From Pleurocapsa sp. MO_226.B13 (GTDB lineage: Bacteria; Cyanobacteriota; Cyanobacteriia; Cyanobacteriales; Xenococcaceae), in contig JASJEI010000067.1 of the NCBI GenBank assembly GCA_030064795.1, positions 1 to 36,430 of the forward strand: a DNA stretch of 36,430 nt, written 5' to 3'. Shown here one piece after another: positions 16,873 to 26,395 of the stretch. Made by a program: the position numbers and the translations under genes. Positions within the stretch are counted from its first letter, which is position 1, and every line of letters begins with the position of its first letter. The notes beneath the pieces were generated by a model that ran no database searches, was not told the origin of the DNA, and saw nothing but the letters and a program-made list of their open reading frames with translations.

Positions 16873-19800
16873 GTGGTAGTCCAAGCAGATAAAGTTGAAG
16901 TTAGCGATCGCTACGAGTCCAAAACTCAGTCAATTGCTAGAGAACTGATTAAAAGCACCAGAGACAAAAGCAATATCTTTAGTCGAATGCGCGACCAAAT
17001 GCGCTGGGATGATAAGATACTGGACTGGACGATGGCTAACCCAGGATTACGAGTACAAATGTTCCGCTTTATCGATACAATTCCCGCTCTTCAGAGTAAA
17101 ACGGAAATAGCCAACCACTTTCAGCAATATATGAGTGCCGAAGCGGTGGAGTTACCTGGCGCACTCAAAAGCACGATTAACTTTAGCGATCCCGATTCTT
17201 TTCCTGCCCAAACCGCAGCAGCAACGATTACTAAAGCAGTAGAAACCCTAGCTTATAAGTATATTGCGGGAGAAAATATTGATGAGGTGATGAAAACGAT
17301 CGCCCGTCTGCGTAAAGATGGTATGACCTATACGATCGATCTTTTAGGCGAGGCGGTAATTACCGAAACCGAAGCCGAAGCGTATTTGCAACGCTATATA
17401 GATTTAATCGAGCAACTAGCGCAACAGGCTCAAGGTTGGAAACGACAAGAAGGTATCGATCTAGCTGCTGGCGAAGAATTGTCCCAGGTACAGGTATCGG
17501 TGAAGCTGACTGCGTTTTATTCCCAGTTCGATCCTTTAGATCCTGCGGGGAGTAAAGAACGAGTTTGCGATCGCATCAGAGTTTTGTTGCGTAAAGCAGC
17601 CGAATTGGGTGCAGCGATCCATTTTGACATGGAACAATATCGCTATAAGGATCTGACGCTGCAAATTCTCAAAGAGTTGCTCATGGAGTCAGAATTCCGC
17701 ACCCGCACTGATTTGGGGATGACTTTGCAAGCTTATCTGAGAGATTCCTATCGAGACTTGCAAGACTTAATTGCCTGGGCAAAAGAACGAGGACATCCTC
17801 TCACTGTCAGGCTAGTTAAAGGGGCGTATTGGGATCAAGAAACGATCGCCTCAGAACAAAAACATTGGCAACAGCCAGTATACAACCAAAAAGCAGCCAC
17901 AGATCTTAATTTCGAGCGCATGACTCAGTTGTTGCTAGAAAACCACGAACATCTTTATGGCGCAATTGGCAGTCACAACGTTCGTTCCCAGGCTCTAGCT
18001 TGTGCGATCGCCGAAACCCTGAAGATTCCTCCCCGTCGCTTTGAGATGCAGGTGCTATACGGCATGGGAGATAAATTAGCCCAGGCCTTAGTAAAACGGG
18101 GACATCGGGTGAGGGTTTATTCCCCCTACGGTCAATTACTGCCAGGGATGGCGTATTTAATTCGGAGATTATTGGAGAATACGGCAAATAGTTCTTTTCT
18201 AAGGCAAAATCAGGAAAACAAACCTATAGAAGAATTAATCGCACCACCAGTTGCAGAAACAAAAAGCGAGGAAGAAGAAGCAAGGAAATTTGACGCGCCA
18301 GAGAAAAGCGATCGCCCAAAATATATACCTGCTGCGGATAGTGATTATGCGGATAGGGAAAAAAGAATTAAAGCCGAACAAGCACTAAAAGAAGTAAAAC
18401 AAAATTTAGGTAAAACCTATTTACCTCTAATCGATGGCGAATATGTCGAAACCGATAACTACATAGACTCGGTTAACCCCTCTAGAGAAACCGAGTTAGT
18501 GGGTAAGGTAGGGCAAATCTCGATAGAACAGGCAGAACAAGCCATAAATGCTGCTAAAGCTGCTTTTGAAGCTTGGAAAAATACCCCTGCCAGCCAAAGG
18601 GCAGATATCTTGCGTAAAGCTGCCGATTTGATGGAACAACGGCGACACGAATTAAATGCCTGGATCTGTTTAGAGGTAGGTAAAATTATTCCCCAGGCTG
18701 ATGGAGAAGTTTCCGAGGCGATCGATTTTTGTCGCTACTACGCCTCGGAGATGGAAAGACTGGCTACAGGAGTAAATTACGACCTAGCAGGAGAAAACAA
18801 CCGTTACTTCTATCAACCCAAAGGGATCGCGGTAGTCATTTCCCCCTGGAACTTTCCCATGGCGATCGCTACTGGCATGACTGTTGCTGCGTTGGTAACG
18901 GGTAACTGTACTCTCTTAAAGCCTGCTGCCACATCTTCGGTAATTGCTGCCAAGATCGGCGAAATTTTAGTTGAGGCGGGCATACCTAAAGGGGTATTCC
19001 AATATGTACCTGGGAAGGGTTCGGAAGTTGGTACGTATCTAGTCGAACACAAAGATACTCACGTCATTGCCTTTACTGGTTCGAGAGAAGTCGGCTGCCG
19101 TATCTATGCCGAAGCGGCCAAACTACAGCCAGGACAAAAACACCTCAAACGAGTGATTGCCGAAATGGGGGGAAAAAACGCGATTATTGTCGATGAAAGT
19201 GCCGACTTAGACCAAGCTGTGGTGGGAGTAGTACAGTCCGCTTTTGGCTATAGCGGTCAAAAGTGTTCTGCCTGTTCGCGGGTAATTGTCTTGTCAACTA
19301 TTTATGATACTTTCCTCGAAAGACTAATCGAAGCAACCAAATCTCTAAATGTAGGTGTAGCAGACGATCCTGGTATGCAGATGGGGCCGGTTATTGACTC
19401 CAATGCCCGCGATCGCATTTTAGAATACATCGAGCAAGGCAAACAACAAAGCGAACTAGTTCTAGAAATGCCTAAGCCTGAAGGTGGTTATTATATTCCC
19501 CCCACCATCTTTGCTGGAGTTGAGCAAGAACATACTATGGCCCAAGAAGAAATTTTTGGTCCCGTCTTAGCAGTAATCAAAGTCAATGACTTCAACTCAG
19601 CCCTAGCTATTGCCAACGGCACGGATTATGCCCTGACTGGTGGCTTATATTCCCGTACTCCCAGCCATATAGAACGAGCATCGAGAGAGTTTGAGGTAGG
19701 CAACTTATACATCAACCGCAACATAACTGGTGCGATCGTCGCTCGTCAACCCTTTGGCGGTTTTAAACTCTCTGGAGTCGGCTCAAAAGCAGGAGGCCCA

Positions 19801-19887
19801 GATTATCTACTACAGTTTCTCGATCCCCGCGTAGTAACAGAAAACATTCAACGCCAGGGCTTTGCTCCCATTGAAGGTAATGAATAA
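16873..19887 (+). CDS. putA: Bifunctional proline dehydrogenase / L-glutamate gamma-semialdehyde dehydrogenase
   Basis: Converts proline to glutamate in two steps within one 1004-residue chain: an FAD-dependent PRODH barrel, then an NAD+-dependent P5C dehydrogenase. The PRODH part (about residues 100-440) shows VSVKLTAFYSQFDP, HFDMEQYRYKD, LTVRLVKGAYWDQE and MQVLYGMGD. A charged linker (about 455-500) follows. The ALDH part has VISPWNFPMAIATGM, FTGSREVG, Glu764 in AEMGGKNA, catalytic Cys798 in SGQKCSACS, and EEIFGPVLAV. The N-terminal ribbon-helix-helix repressor domain of enterobacterial PutA is absent, so it should not self-regulate that way. The start is GTG after AGGAG. The TAA stop forms the first unit of a heptad array. 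Confidence 0.95.
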   Translation: MVVQADKVEVSDRYESKTQSIARELIKSTRDKSNIFSRMRDQMRWDDKILDWTMANPGLRVQMFRFIDTIPALQSKTEIANHFQQYMSAEAVELPGALKSTINFSDPDSFPAQTAAATITKAVETLAYKYIAGENIDEVMKTIARLRKDGMTYTIDLLGEAVITETEAEAYLQRYIDLIEQLAQQAQGWKRQEGIDLAAGEELSQVQVSVKLTAFYSQFDPLDPAGSKERVCDRIRVLLRKAAELGAAIHFDMEQYRYKDLTLQILKELLMESEFRTRTDLGMTLQAYLRDSYRDLQDLIAWAKERGHPLTVRLVKGAYWDQETIASEQKHWQQPVYNQKAATDLNFERMTQLLLENHEHLYGAIGSHNVRSQALACAIAETLKIPPRRFEMQVLYGMGDKLAQALVKRGHRVRVYSPYGQLLPGMAYLIRRLLENTANSSFLRQNQENKPIEELIAPPVAETKSEEEEARKFDAPEKSDRPKYIPAADSDYADREKRIKAEQALKEVKQNLGKTYLPLIDGEYVETDNYIDSVNPSRETELVGKVGQISIEQAEQAINAAKAAFEAWKNTPASQRADILRKAADLMEQRRHELNAWICLEVGKIIPQADGEVSEAIDFCRYYASEMERLATGVNYDLAGENNRYFYQPKGIAVVISPWNFPMAIATGMTVAALVTGNCTLLKPAATSSVIAAKIGEILVEAGIPKGVFQYVPGKGSEVGTYLVEHKDTHVIAFTGSREVGCRIYAEAAKLQPGQKHLKRVIAEMGGKNAIIVDESADLDQAVVGVVQSAFGYSGQKCSACSRVIVLSTIYDTFLERLIEATKSLNVGVADDPGMQMGPVIDSNARDRILEYIEQGKQQSELVLEMPKPEGGYYIPPTIFAGVEQEHTMAQEEIFGPVLAVIKVNDFNSALAIANGTDYALTGGLYSRTPSHIERASREFEVGNLYINRNITGAIVARQPFGGFKLSGVGSKAGGPDYLLQFLDPRVVTENIQRQGFAPIEGNE

Positions 19888-20018
19888 GGAATAAGGAACA
19901 AGGAATAAGGAACAAGGAATAAGGAGCAAGGAATAAGGAGCAAGGAACAAGGAGCAAGGAACAAGGAAGTACAAGTAACTCCGAACTCCGAATTCCGAAC
20001 TCCCAACTCCCAATTCCT
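19888..20018. repeat. Two back-to-back heptanucleotide tandem arrays (11 + 6 units)
   Basis: 11 consecutive 7-base units of GGAATAA/GGAACAA/GGAGCAA fill 19888-19964. After a 12-base spacer, six units of AACTCCG/AATTCCG/AACTCCC/AATTCCT fill 19977-20018. Together they make up nearly the whole convergent junction. The putA TAA lies in a partial unit at the left edge, and the TAG of the mscS gene (20017-20019) overlaps the right-hand array. Period-7 arrays of this kind are the STRR repeats of cyanobacteria. Confidence 0.93.
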
Positions 20019-21831
20019 ACCTCTTGTTCTGGGTGTTCCTTGCTCCCTGTCCTCTCTCTTGGTAAGCGTTGCCTTTGGTCTGACGGCGACGGGGAGGCTC
20101 GTTACCATTGCCTGGATTTGTGGTATGTTGCTGCGAAACTAAGCCTTTAAGCAAATAAAGTAGATGACCTTCTAACTGTTGGGAAAGCCTGATCGGTAAA
20201 CCTTCTGGTGCAATATTGATATCTCTTTGGGGGAAGGGGATATCTATTTGCTGTTCGCGAAAAATTTCTTCGATGCGAAAATAAAGCTCGCTTTTGATCG
20301 GGGCTTGACGACTAGGTTCGGAAGTCCAAATTAACAATTCAAAGTTGAGAGAACTATCGCCAAATTCGGTAAAAAATACTTGGGGAGGAGGATTTCTCAG
20401 GACTTCTAAATGTTCTTCTGCTGCTTGTAAAAGTGAGGATTTGACCTTAGCCACGTCCGAACCATATGCCACTCCAACAGGTAAATGCAAACGAGAAACA
20501 CTACGACGATGATTCCAGTTAATTACTTCTTCACTGAGAAGACGAGAATTAGGCACAATAATCGAAATACGGTCTAAAGTCTTCAAAACTATACTACGAG
20601 TTCCAACTTCTTCGACTACCCCTAGATGAGTGCCGACTTGAATAAAGTCTCCAACTTGAATCGAACGTTCAAACAGCAAGACAACGCCACTAGCAAAGTT
20701 GCGGGCAATATCTTGCAAACCAATACCAATACCAACACCCAAAGCACTACCAATTAATGCTAAAGAACTGAGGTTTAAACCATAAGCCTGAAGCAAAATA
20801 ATAGTAGCCAAACAAATCAAGCCGTATTTGGTAATAATTGAGATAATTTCCTGCGAACCTCTAGTCATTCTAGTGACTTGTAAAATTTTGGTACGCAGTA
20901 AATTGGCTATGTAATTGCTACCAATAATACAAGCGATTAACAAGCCAACAAAAATCAATAGCTCCAGAATCGAAAAGTCGTCGCCACCAAAGTTGAGGAT
21001 TGATTTGTTGAAGGTGATAAATACCGCACTATAGATTAAATACAACCACTGTCTCGTCCAAGGAAAAAGACGAAAAATTATCAAAATTATGAAGATCCAG
21101 AGGCCGAATTTGGCAAAGCCTAATTTAAGCCGAAATAGAGTAGTGAGGTTAGAAGGTTGCGAGCCAGTATTACTGGGTAATCCTGGAATAACTCTTTGAA
21201 TTGCCCTTCTGAAAGGATAGGTTTGAAGCTGATCTAGAAGTCTCGTCCCTAGCCAAGCTAATAATAATAAAACAGCACTGATGATTATCTGACGCTGAAT
21301 GTAAGCCGAACTTCTTTCCCGTTTGGCAAGAGCGATCGCCGTCTCGATTTCGCGTTTGAGATCGATTGCTGTTTCGCGATTGGACTTTTTACCGATAGTA
21401 TCTTCTTGGGTAATGGTAAACAGATAGCGTCGGTCTTGTAAAACCGTAGTTTCTGATAATCTAGATAAATCGTCCCGAGAAACTTTTTCAAAACCCAAAT
21501 ATAGTACGGGAAGTCGATCTTGTTCTTCGATTATTACCTCTGTAAAGTTGCTGCTTTTAATTGCTTCTAACAATTCTTTCTCGATAACATCTGCCCTCTC
21601 TCCCGCCGAATTGCCACCAACTTTCCCCACAGAAAATATTTCTCTACCATCAATAACTACGGGGGCTTTGGGTATGTTGGGGTCTGTATAAATATTGAGG
21701 TCTTCAAATTTAAGGTCGTAAGTGAAAGGATTAAAATCTGATTGGGTTAGTCCTGGGTTAGCATTTGTCACGATAATCATTAGGACGGTAATTATTGCCA
21801 GGAATAGTTTGGAGAGTTTGTTGCACCACAT
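20017..21831 (-). CDS. MscS-family mechanosensitive channel
   Basis: A tension-gated channel expected in the cytoplasmic or thylakoid membrane. From the chosen ATG it is 604 residues: signal peptide about 1-27 (CNKLSKLFLAIITVLMIIV), an extracytoplasmic N-domain of about 130 residues, a charged helix, then about five membrane spans. The conserved pore helix and channel domain follow (LALIGSALGVGIGIGLQDIARNFASG, then SIQVGDFIQVG, GVVEEVGTRSIVLKTLD and IIVPNSRLLSEEVINW). A TTG at 21912 would add 27 residues before the signal peptide and is less likely. The Arg/Gln-rich tail (PPRRRQTKGNAYQERGQGA) runs into repeat DNA, which even provides the stop codon, so the tail is probably repeat-derived. nadK lies about 120 bases upstream on the same strand. 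Confidence 0.92.
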   Translation of the reverse strand: MWCNKLSKLFLAIITVLMIIVTNANPGLTQSDFNPFTYDLKFEDLNIYTDPNIPKAPVVIDGREIFSVGKVGGNSAGERADVIEKELLEAIKSSNFTEVIIEEQDRLPVLYLGFEKVSRDDLSRLSETTVLQDRRYLFTITQEDTIGKKSNRETAIDLKREIETAIALAKRERSSAYIQRQIIISAVLLLLAWLGTRLLDQLQTYPFRRAIQRVIPGLPSNTGSQPSNLTTLFRLKLGFAKFGLWIFIILIIFRLFPWTRQWLYLIYSAVFITFNKSILNFGGDDFSILELLIFVGLLIACIIGSNYIANLLRTKILQVTRMTRGSQEIISIITKYGLICLATIILLQAYGLNLSSLALIGSALGVGIGIGLQDIARNFASGVVLLFERSIQVGDFIQVGTHLGVVEEVGTRSIVLKTLDRISIIVPNSRLLSEEVINWNHRRSVSRLHLPVGVAYGSDVAKVKSSLLQAAEEHLEVLRNPPPQVFFTEFGDSSLNFELLIWTSEPSRQAPIKSELYFRIEEIFREQQIDIPFPQRDINIAPEGLPIRLSQQLEGHLLYLLKGLVSQQHTTNPGNGNEPPRRRQTKGNAYQERGQGARNTQNKR

Positions 21832-21951
21832 CGATTCAAATATGTTTTTAAAGTATGTTTTGCTTATTGGGTAGGCTCGAACTACAGCTTTAATTATGTT
21901 AGTATTGCGCAAGTCTGTGGGTAAAGTATTTTTAATTGCCGAAGTTGGTGC

Positions 21952-22872
21952 TTAGCTGATTTCTTTGTTTTCGTAATGCACTCTGGTTCCGGCCCACTGT
22001 AGTTTTTCTCTGAGAGTCTGGTAAAAAGAATAACTTTCCCGCAAAATAATAAAGTGAGACTGACAGTTGGCCATTTTGATCTTAATTCTTTGACCAGGCC
22101 AAATCTTTGTCCCCAAGGCTCCATCTGTCCAGAGCTTAGTATTTACTTCGTAGTCTCGCAGCGGACAGATACTAACCACACTACCAGGAGGCAAAACTAA
22201 GGGACGACCAGAAAGGCTGAGAGGACAAATTGGCGTAACGGCGATCGCCCACATTCCAGGATGTAGTATCGGCCCACTAGCAGAAACTGTATAACCAGTA
22301 GAGCCTGTGGGAGTAGAGACGAGCAAGCCATCACCACTGTATTGGTCGATCAACTGTCCGTCTGCTTCCAATTCTAAAACCGAGGTAGGCATCCGATCGA
22401 TACTGGCAGGCTTGATACACATTTCATTGAGACAATAAAATTTGTCTCCTACTGGTTGTAGTCGGGTAGGTTCTCCCTCGTATAATTGCGCCTGGAGCAT
22501 CATTCGCTTTTGAACTGCATAGTGGTCTGAGTGTAATCGTTCCCAAATTGCTTGGGTATCTTGAAACAATTCAAAAGGCTCGGTCAAAAAGCCCAGATGT
22601 CCCCCAACGTTAACTGCTAACATAGGGATACCCGAAGGAGCTAAACTTCTGGCTGCTGCCAAAACAGTACCATCTCCACCCAAAACCACTGCTAAATCGA
22701 TTTTTTCGGCTCCAGAGGCTAAAAATACGGGATAGGGATTGTCTTTAAAGCCACTAGGGCCGATTAAAACCTGACATTGAAGGGCTTCTAGCTCTTGGGC
22801 GCACCTTTGAGCCCACTGTTGACTATTTTTATCTCCTGCTTTGTAGGCAATGATTGCGCGTTTTAATTCCAC
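21952..22872 (-). CDS. nadK: NAD kinase
   Basis: Phosphorylates NAD+ to NADP+ using ATP or polyphosphate, supplying NADP+ for photosynthesis and biosynthesis. The 306-residue protein has the hallmark GGDGTVLAAAR (Asp67), NVGGHLGFLTEP (about 88-99), the CLNEMCIKP segment, and the glycine-rich SGDGLLVSTPTGSTGYTVSASGPI loop. The region from ICPLSLSGRPLVLPPGSVV onward completes the C-terminal beta-sandwich. Cyanobacteria usually carry two NAD kinases; which one this is cannot be decided here. It may be co-transcribed with the downstream MscS gene. Confidence 0.96.
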   Translation of the reverse strand: MELKRAIIAYKAGDKNSQQWAQRCAQELEALQCQVLIGPSGFKDNPYPVFLASGAEKIDLAVVLGGDGTVLAAARSLAPSGIPMLAVNVGGHLGFLTEPFELFQDTQAIWERLHSDHYAVQKRMMLQAQLYEGEPTRLQPVGDKFYCLNEMCIKPASIDRMPTSVLELEADGQLIDQYSGDGLLVSTPTGSTGYTVSASGPILHPGMWAIAVTPICPLSLSGRPLVLPPGSVVSICPLRDYEVNTKLWTDGALGTKIWPGQRIKIKMANCQSHFIILRESYSFYQTLREKLQWAGTRVHYENKEIS

Positions 22873-23057
22873 TATGTTTTTGAGACAGACAATAATGATT
22901 AATTCTTTTTCATCCTACAAAAACCTAGTTATATTCTTGGAGAATTTTATAGTTTTTTGTAATTTAGGATTAATATTTCCTCATTCCTCTTATCATTTTT
23001 TCAAATATAAGTTAAAATTCGGCCAACTACTTTATCGTTCGTAATGGAGATCGTTAT

Positions 23058-23570
23058 ATGTCCGCTCTTCCTCAACCCGATTTTTTGACTCAATACTATT
23101 CTCCAAAACCGCAATTTTTAGACAATAGCGATCGCAATCGAGCGGTTATCAACCCCGCTCCACCTCAAGTTAAAAGAGTAGTTAAGAATCGTAATTTTCC
23201 TCAACAAAATCGACTACCACAAAATCTAAAGCTATTATTAGTACTACAAAAAAGCTCTTTTAGCTTGGCTTTGGCTTTGATGTTATCGAGTATTGGTTTG
23301 TATATTTCCACCGTCCAAATTCCTCGACTTTGGAGCGAAGAATATCGAAATTTAGAAAATTTACAACGTCAAGAGCGAGAATTAATTGCCATTAACGAAA
23401 CTCTTAAATATCAACTTGCACACCAAGCAAGTCAAGATAGTAATCTGTCTATTTCTAAACCAGAGTCGGCGGTATTTATTCCTCCAGTCAAAGTCCCTCC
23501 TAAAACTAAGTTAGAGACTACATCAGTTTCAAAAGAAGTTAAATTCAAACACCGTAATTTAGGTTATTAA
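23058..23570 (+). CDS. Small bitopic coiled-coil membrane protein upstream of ftsI; FtsL-like candidate
   Basis: A 170-residue protein without a recognised family match. Residues 1-65 are polar, basic and Pro/Gln-rich. Residues about 66-92 form one hydrophobic span (SLALALMLSSIGLYISTVQI). Residues about 95-125 are a likely coiled coil (LWSEEYRNLENLQRQERELI, then AINETLKYQLAHQ). The tail is Pro/Lys-rich. An inside N-terminus, single span and short extracytoplasmic coiled coil match the layout of FtsL/FtsB, and the gene precedes ftsI on the same strand, as ftsL does in many bacteria. That role is inference from topology and order only. GGAG about 10 bases upstream supports the ATG. Confidence 0.72.
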   Translation: MSALPQPDFLTQYYSPKPQFLDNSDRNRAVINPAPPQVKRVVKNRNFPQQNRLPQNLKLLLVLQKSSFSLALALMLSSIGLYISTVQIPRLWSEEYRNLENLQRQERELIAINETLKYQLAHQASQDSNLSISKPESAVFIPPVKVPPKTKLETTSVSKEVKFKHRNLGY

Positions 23571-23843
23571 TTGATACCGTTAGGTAAATTGCTGATTTTT
23601 AAACTCGACGGTTTTGGAGTTATTAGCTAGGACTTTAAGATTGTAAACCGTCTGAAAATAAGTAACTCCAGCCAAATAAAAGTTAAATATATTGGCTCGC
23701 TCGCGCTACAGTTGACTAGAGTAATAGTTGGCAGTTGCGATCGCTAATTAATTTGATTTAATCTTTGAAAAAGAGGTAACTATTAATTATTCATTACTCA
23801 TATGAATTTTTGAATAAGTGCCAGATAGCTTAATGGCTCAATC
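23571..23843. other. Gap between the FtsL-like gene and ftsI, with an inverted repeat
   Basis: GACGGTTT (23607-23614) pairs with AAACCGTC (23645-23652), and GGAGTTATT with a staggered AATAAGTAACTCC adds nested pairing. The structure lies shortly after the first gene and could attenuate read-through into ftsI. No gene is seen. Confidence 0.4.
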
Positions 23844-25775
23844 ATGAATAAATCCAGATCCAAACTCTCTGTCAAAGCAACTAAAATTAATCAAAAAAAT
23901 CGAGCTACTAAATCTAATCGCTCATCGTCTCAACGAAAAAGGCGATCGCCCAACCAAAAACACAATCGATCTCAGCAACAATTATTATTGCGGTTATTTT
24001 TAGTCTGGGGAGTTTTGGTTGTAGGAACATTGGGACTGGCTACAAGACTATACTATTTACAAATAATCAACCCTGTAATCACTTACGAACAAGCCCCCCA
24101 GGGGAAAAGAATTACTCAAATAGCTGAAGATCAACAGACTACCGAGTTAAGTTTTTATATTCCCCGTCGTCAAATTGTAGACCGAGATCAAAATGTTTTA
24201 GCAACAGATCGCATCACCTATACTCTCTACGTTCATCCTCATCTATTCAAAAGAAACTCCGAACCTGTACCTGACGAAGAAATTGCCGAAGAACTAGCAG
24301 ATATTTTAGCAAACCAAACTCCCGAACAATTAGTAGCCAGATTTAAAAAGCAAGACTGGGGGATTCGTTTGGCAGCAGATTTACCAGAATCAGCCAAAGA
24401 AAAAATTACGGCAATGAAGATTGATGGTCTAGATCTCAAGCAAAACTATTCTCGTTTTTATCCCCACAAAGAAATGGCAGCCGAAGTAACGGGATATGTC
24501 AATCTAGATAGTAGCCGTACGCCTCAAGCGGGGGTGGAGTATACCCAAAATAAGCTCTTAGAACGCAAGCCAATTAGTTGGAAGATGAAACGAAGCTTTA
24601 GCAACAATCAAGCAGTGTTTCATCCAGGAGATTTAGAGCGATCGCAAAAAATGTTTAACTTTGACGATCTGCGCCTCCAATTAACTATCGATCTGCGCCT
24701 TCAGCAAATTGCCCGTAATGCTTTAAACAAACAGATGGAGAAATACAAGGCAAAACGGGGTACGGTAATTGTAATGGATGTCCGCGATGGCGCGATCGCA
24801 GCTTTGGTATCCGAACCCACCTACGATCCCAACACCTACTATAAATACGAAGACTTTAGTGTCTTCAAAAACTGGGCCGTTACCGATCTCTACGAACCAG
24901 GTTCGACTTTTAAACCAATTAATATTGCCCTGGCACTAGATGCAGGGGCAATCTCCCCCCGCGATACTTTTGATGATACGGGAAAAATCGAAATCAAAGA
25001 TGCCGTAGTACGCAACCATGACTTTGAGAAAAAAGGTGCGCCAGGAGAAATAACTTTAGCCGAAATTCTGCAATATTCCAGCAATGTAGGCATGATTAAG
25101 ATAATACGACGCATCAAACCTATAGACTATTATCGCGACCTACAAAAACTTGGTATTGAAGACAAAGTAGATTTTGATATTCCTGGCTACACCACAGGCA
25201 GACTCAAAAATGAAGTCGAATTTACAGTTAGAGAAATCGAACCAGCTACAACCTCTTTTGGTCAAGGTTTTTCTTTGACTCCCCTCAAGTTAATTCAAAT
25301 CCACGCTGCACTAGCAAACGAAGGTAAACTAATTACTCCCCACGTAGTAAGAGGTTTATCAGACTATCAAGGCTATCTCCATTATTCACAGCCAGCCAAT
25401 ACCAAACAAATCTTCTCTCCCGAAACTGCACGTACCGTCTTAGAAATGATGGAAACAGTAGTAGAAGACGGTAGCGGTTATGCAGCTAAAATTCCTGGTT
25501 ACAGAATTGCAGGTAAAACAGGAACTTCCCAAAAAGCGAACGATCGAGGTGGCTACGATGACACCGCTAAGATTACTAGTTTTGTTGGTATATTTCCCGT
25601 CGAAGCCCCCCGTTACGCAGTACTAGCGGTGGTAGACGAACCCCAAGGAGAACACACTTATGGTTCTACCGTCGCAGCACCGATAGTCGGTTCGGTGATT
25701 CAAGGCATAATCAACATTGAAGGTATTCCACCTAGCAAATCAGTAGACCTATTGCACGAATCAGGCGATCGCTAA
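23844..25775 (+). CDS. ftsI: Septal peptidoglycan transpeptidase (penicillin-binding protein 2/3, FtsI type)
   Basis: A class B PBP that cross-links septal peptidoglycan. The 643-residue protein has a very basic N-terminal tail (residues 1-46), one membrane span (about 47-70, LFLVWGVLVVGTLGLATRLY), the pedestal domain with RRQIVDRDQNVLATDR, and the transpeptidase domain. The three active-site motifs are intact: S354-T-F-K357 in EPGSTFKP, S412-S-N414 in YSSNVGM, and K558-T-G-T in AGKTGTSQ. A single transpeptidase domain without a glycosyltransferase domain marks class B, and FtsI rather than elongation-type PBP2 is favoured by length and N-terminal organisation. It follows the FtsL-like gene by 273 bases. 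Confidence 0.93.
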   Translation: MNKSRSKLSVKATKINQKNRATKSNRSSSQRKRRSPNQKHNRSQQQLLLRLFLVWGVLVVGTLGLATRLYYLQIINPVITYEQAPQGKRITQIAEDQQTTELSFYIPRRQIVDRDQNVLATDRITYTLYVHPHLFKRNSEPVPDEEIAEELADILANQTPEQLVARFKKQDWGIRLAADLPESAKEKITAMKIDGLDLKQNYSRFYPHKEMAAEVTGYVNLDSSRTPQAGVEYTQNKLLERKPISWKMKRSFSNNQAVFHPGDLERSQKMFNFDDLRLQLTIDLRLQQIARNALNKQMEKYKAKRGTVIVMDVRDGAIAALVSEPTYDPNTYYKYEDFSVFKNWAVTDLYEPGSTFKPINIALALDAGAISPRDTFDDTGKIEIKDAVVRNHDFEKKGAPGEITLAEILQYSSNVGMIKIIRRIKPIDYYRDLQKLGIEDKVDFDIPGYTTGRLKNEVEFTVREIEPATTSFGQGFSLTPLKLIQIHAALANEGKLITPHVVRGLSDYQGYLHYSQPANTKQIFSPETARTVLEMMETVVEDGSGYAAKIPGYRIAGKTGTSQKANDRGGYDDTAKITSFVGIFPVEAPRYAVLAVVDEPQGEHTYGSTVAAPIVGSVIQGIINIEGIPPSKSVDLLHESGDR

Positions 25776-25826
25776 ATCAAGTCCCAGGGCTATTTGATTC
25801 TAAAAAGAGACAACTAATATTTATCT

Positions 25827-25905
25827 CTCGCAAAGGCGTTTACGACGCGAAGCTAGTCCTTTAGGATACCCGTCGCATTGGGTGCAAAGGCGCAGAGAGT
25901 TAAAG
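25827..25905. repeat. Dispersed repeat with CTCTCGCAAAGGCG...CGCAGAGAG ends
   Basis: A block beginning CTCTCGCAAAGGCG and ending GCAAAGGCGCAGAGAG, related to the CGCAAAGGC copies near 8466 and 8614. It lies between the ftsI stop and the left end of the IS. It is non-coding repeat DNA. Confidence 0.55.
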
Positions 25906-26188
25906 TTGTCCTAATCTATACTGTAGTTTAGACTAAAAAAATCATGAGAAAATAGTTCAGCAAGTTAAAGATAGCTGAAATGAAAAATAATTAGCCAAAA
26001 ATATGGTTAAGCTGTCTTAGTTTCTGATTTTTTAGGTCGAGAATAGCTTTTCTTAGCAATAGGATATGTCTTTTTCTTGTTTCTTTGTACTCCTGTTATC
26101 CAACAGTATCGACTTTCCACGGGTTTTGGGCGAACTAGCAGGTGTACCTATTGCGACTAAAAGTGAAAATAGTGACTGTGCAACTCTT

Positions 26189-26212
26189 CCACAAAGGCTT
26201 AAGCCGCATGTA
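26189..26212. repeat. Mini-insert copy A: CCACAAAGGC-ttaa-GCCGCATGTA
   Basis: A 24-bp segment interrupting the transposase between NLT and GRVAQSLF. It shares both 10-base arms exactly with 26396-26424. The centre GGCTTAAGCC is self-complementary. It adds about six codons without breaking the frame. Confidence 0.7.
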
Positions 26213-26395
26213 GTCAAATTTTTTTGAGAAGTAGCCCACGGAAGATGATGCTCTTCGACTAAATCTTTAGCTAGCCAAAGTTGCCAACTCATTAAAGGCA
26301 TTAGATTACTCCATCTTTCAGATTGTTTTGCCGTGCTAAAACTAGGTAAAGTCCAATGTAATCTCTGTTTCGCAAAACGATACCAGTGGTCAACT

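Noticed and set aside
19888..20018. Possible CRISPR array
   Set aside because: Units are 7 bases and contiguous with no spacers; this is STRR tandem repeat DNA and no cas gene is present.
19763..20108. Minus-strand frames with a repeated Ser-Leu-Phe-Leu pattern
   Set aside because: They are translations of the heptanucleotide array and the putA/mscS gene ends; the apparent membrane-like repeats are an artefact of period-7 DNA.
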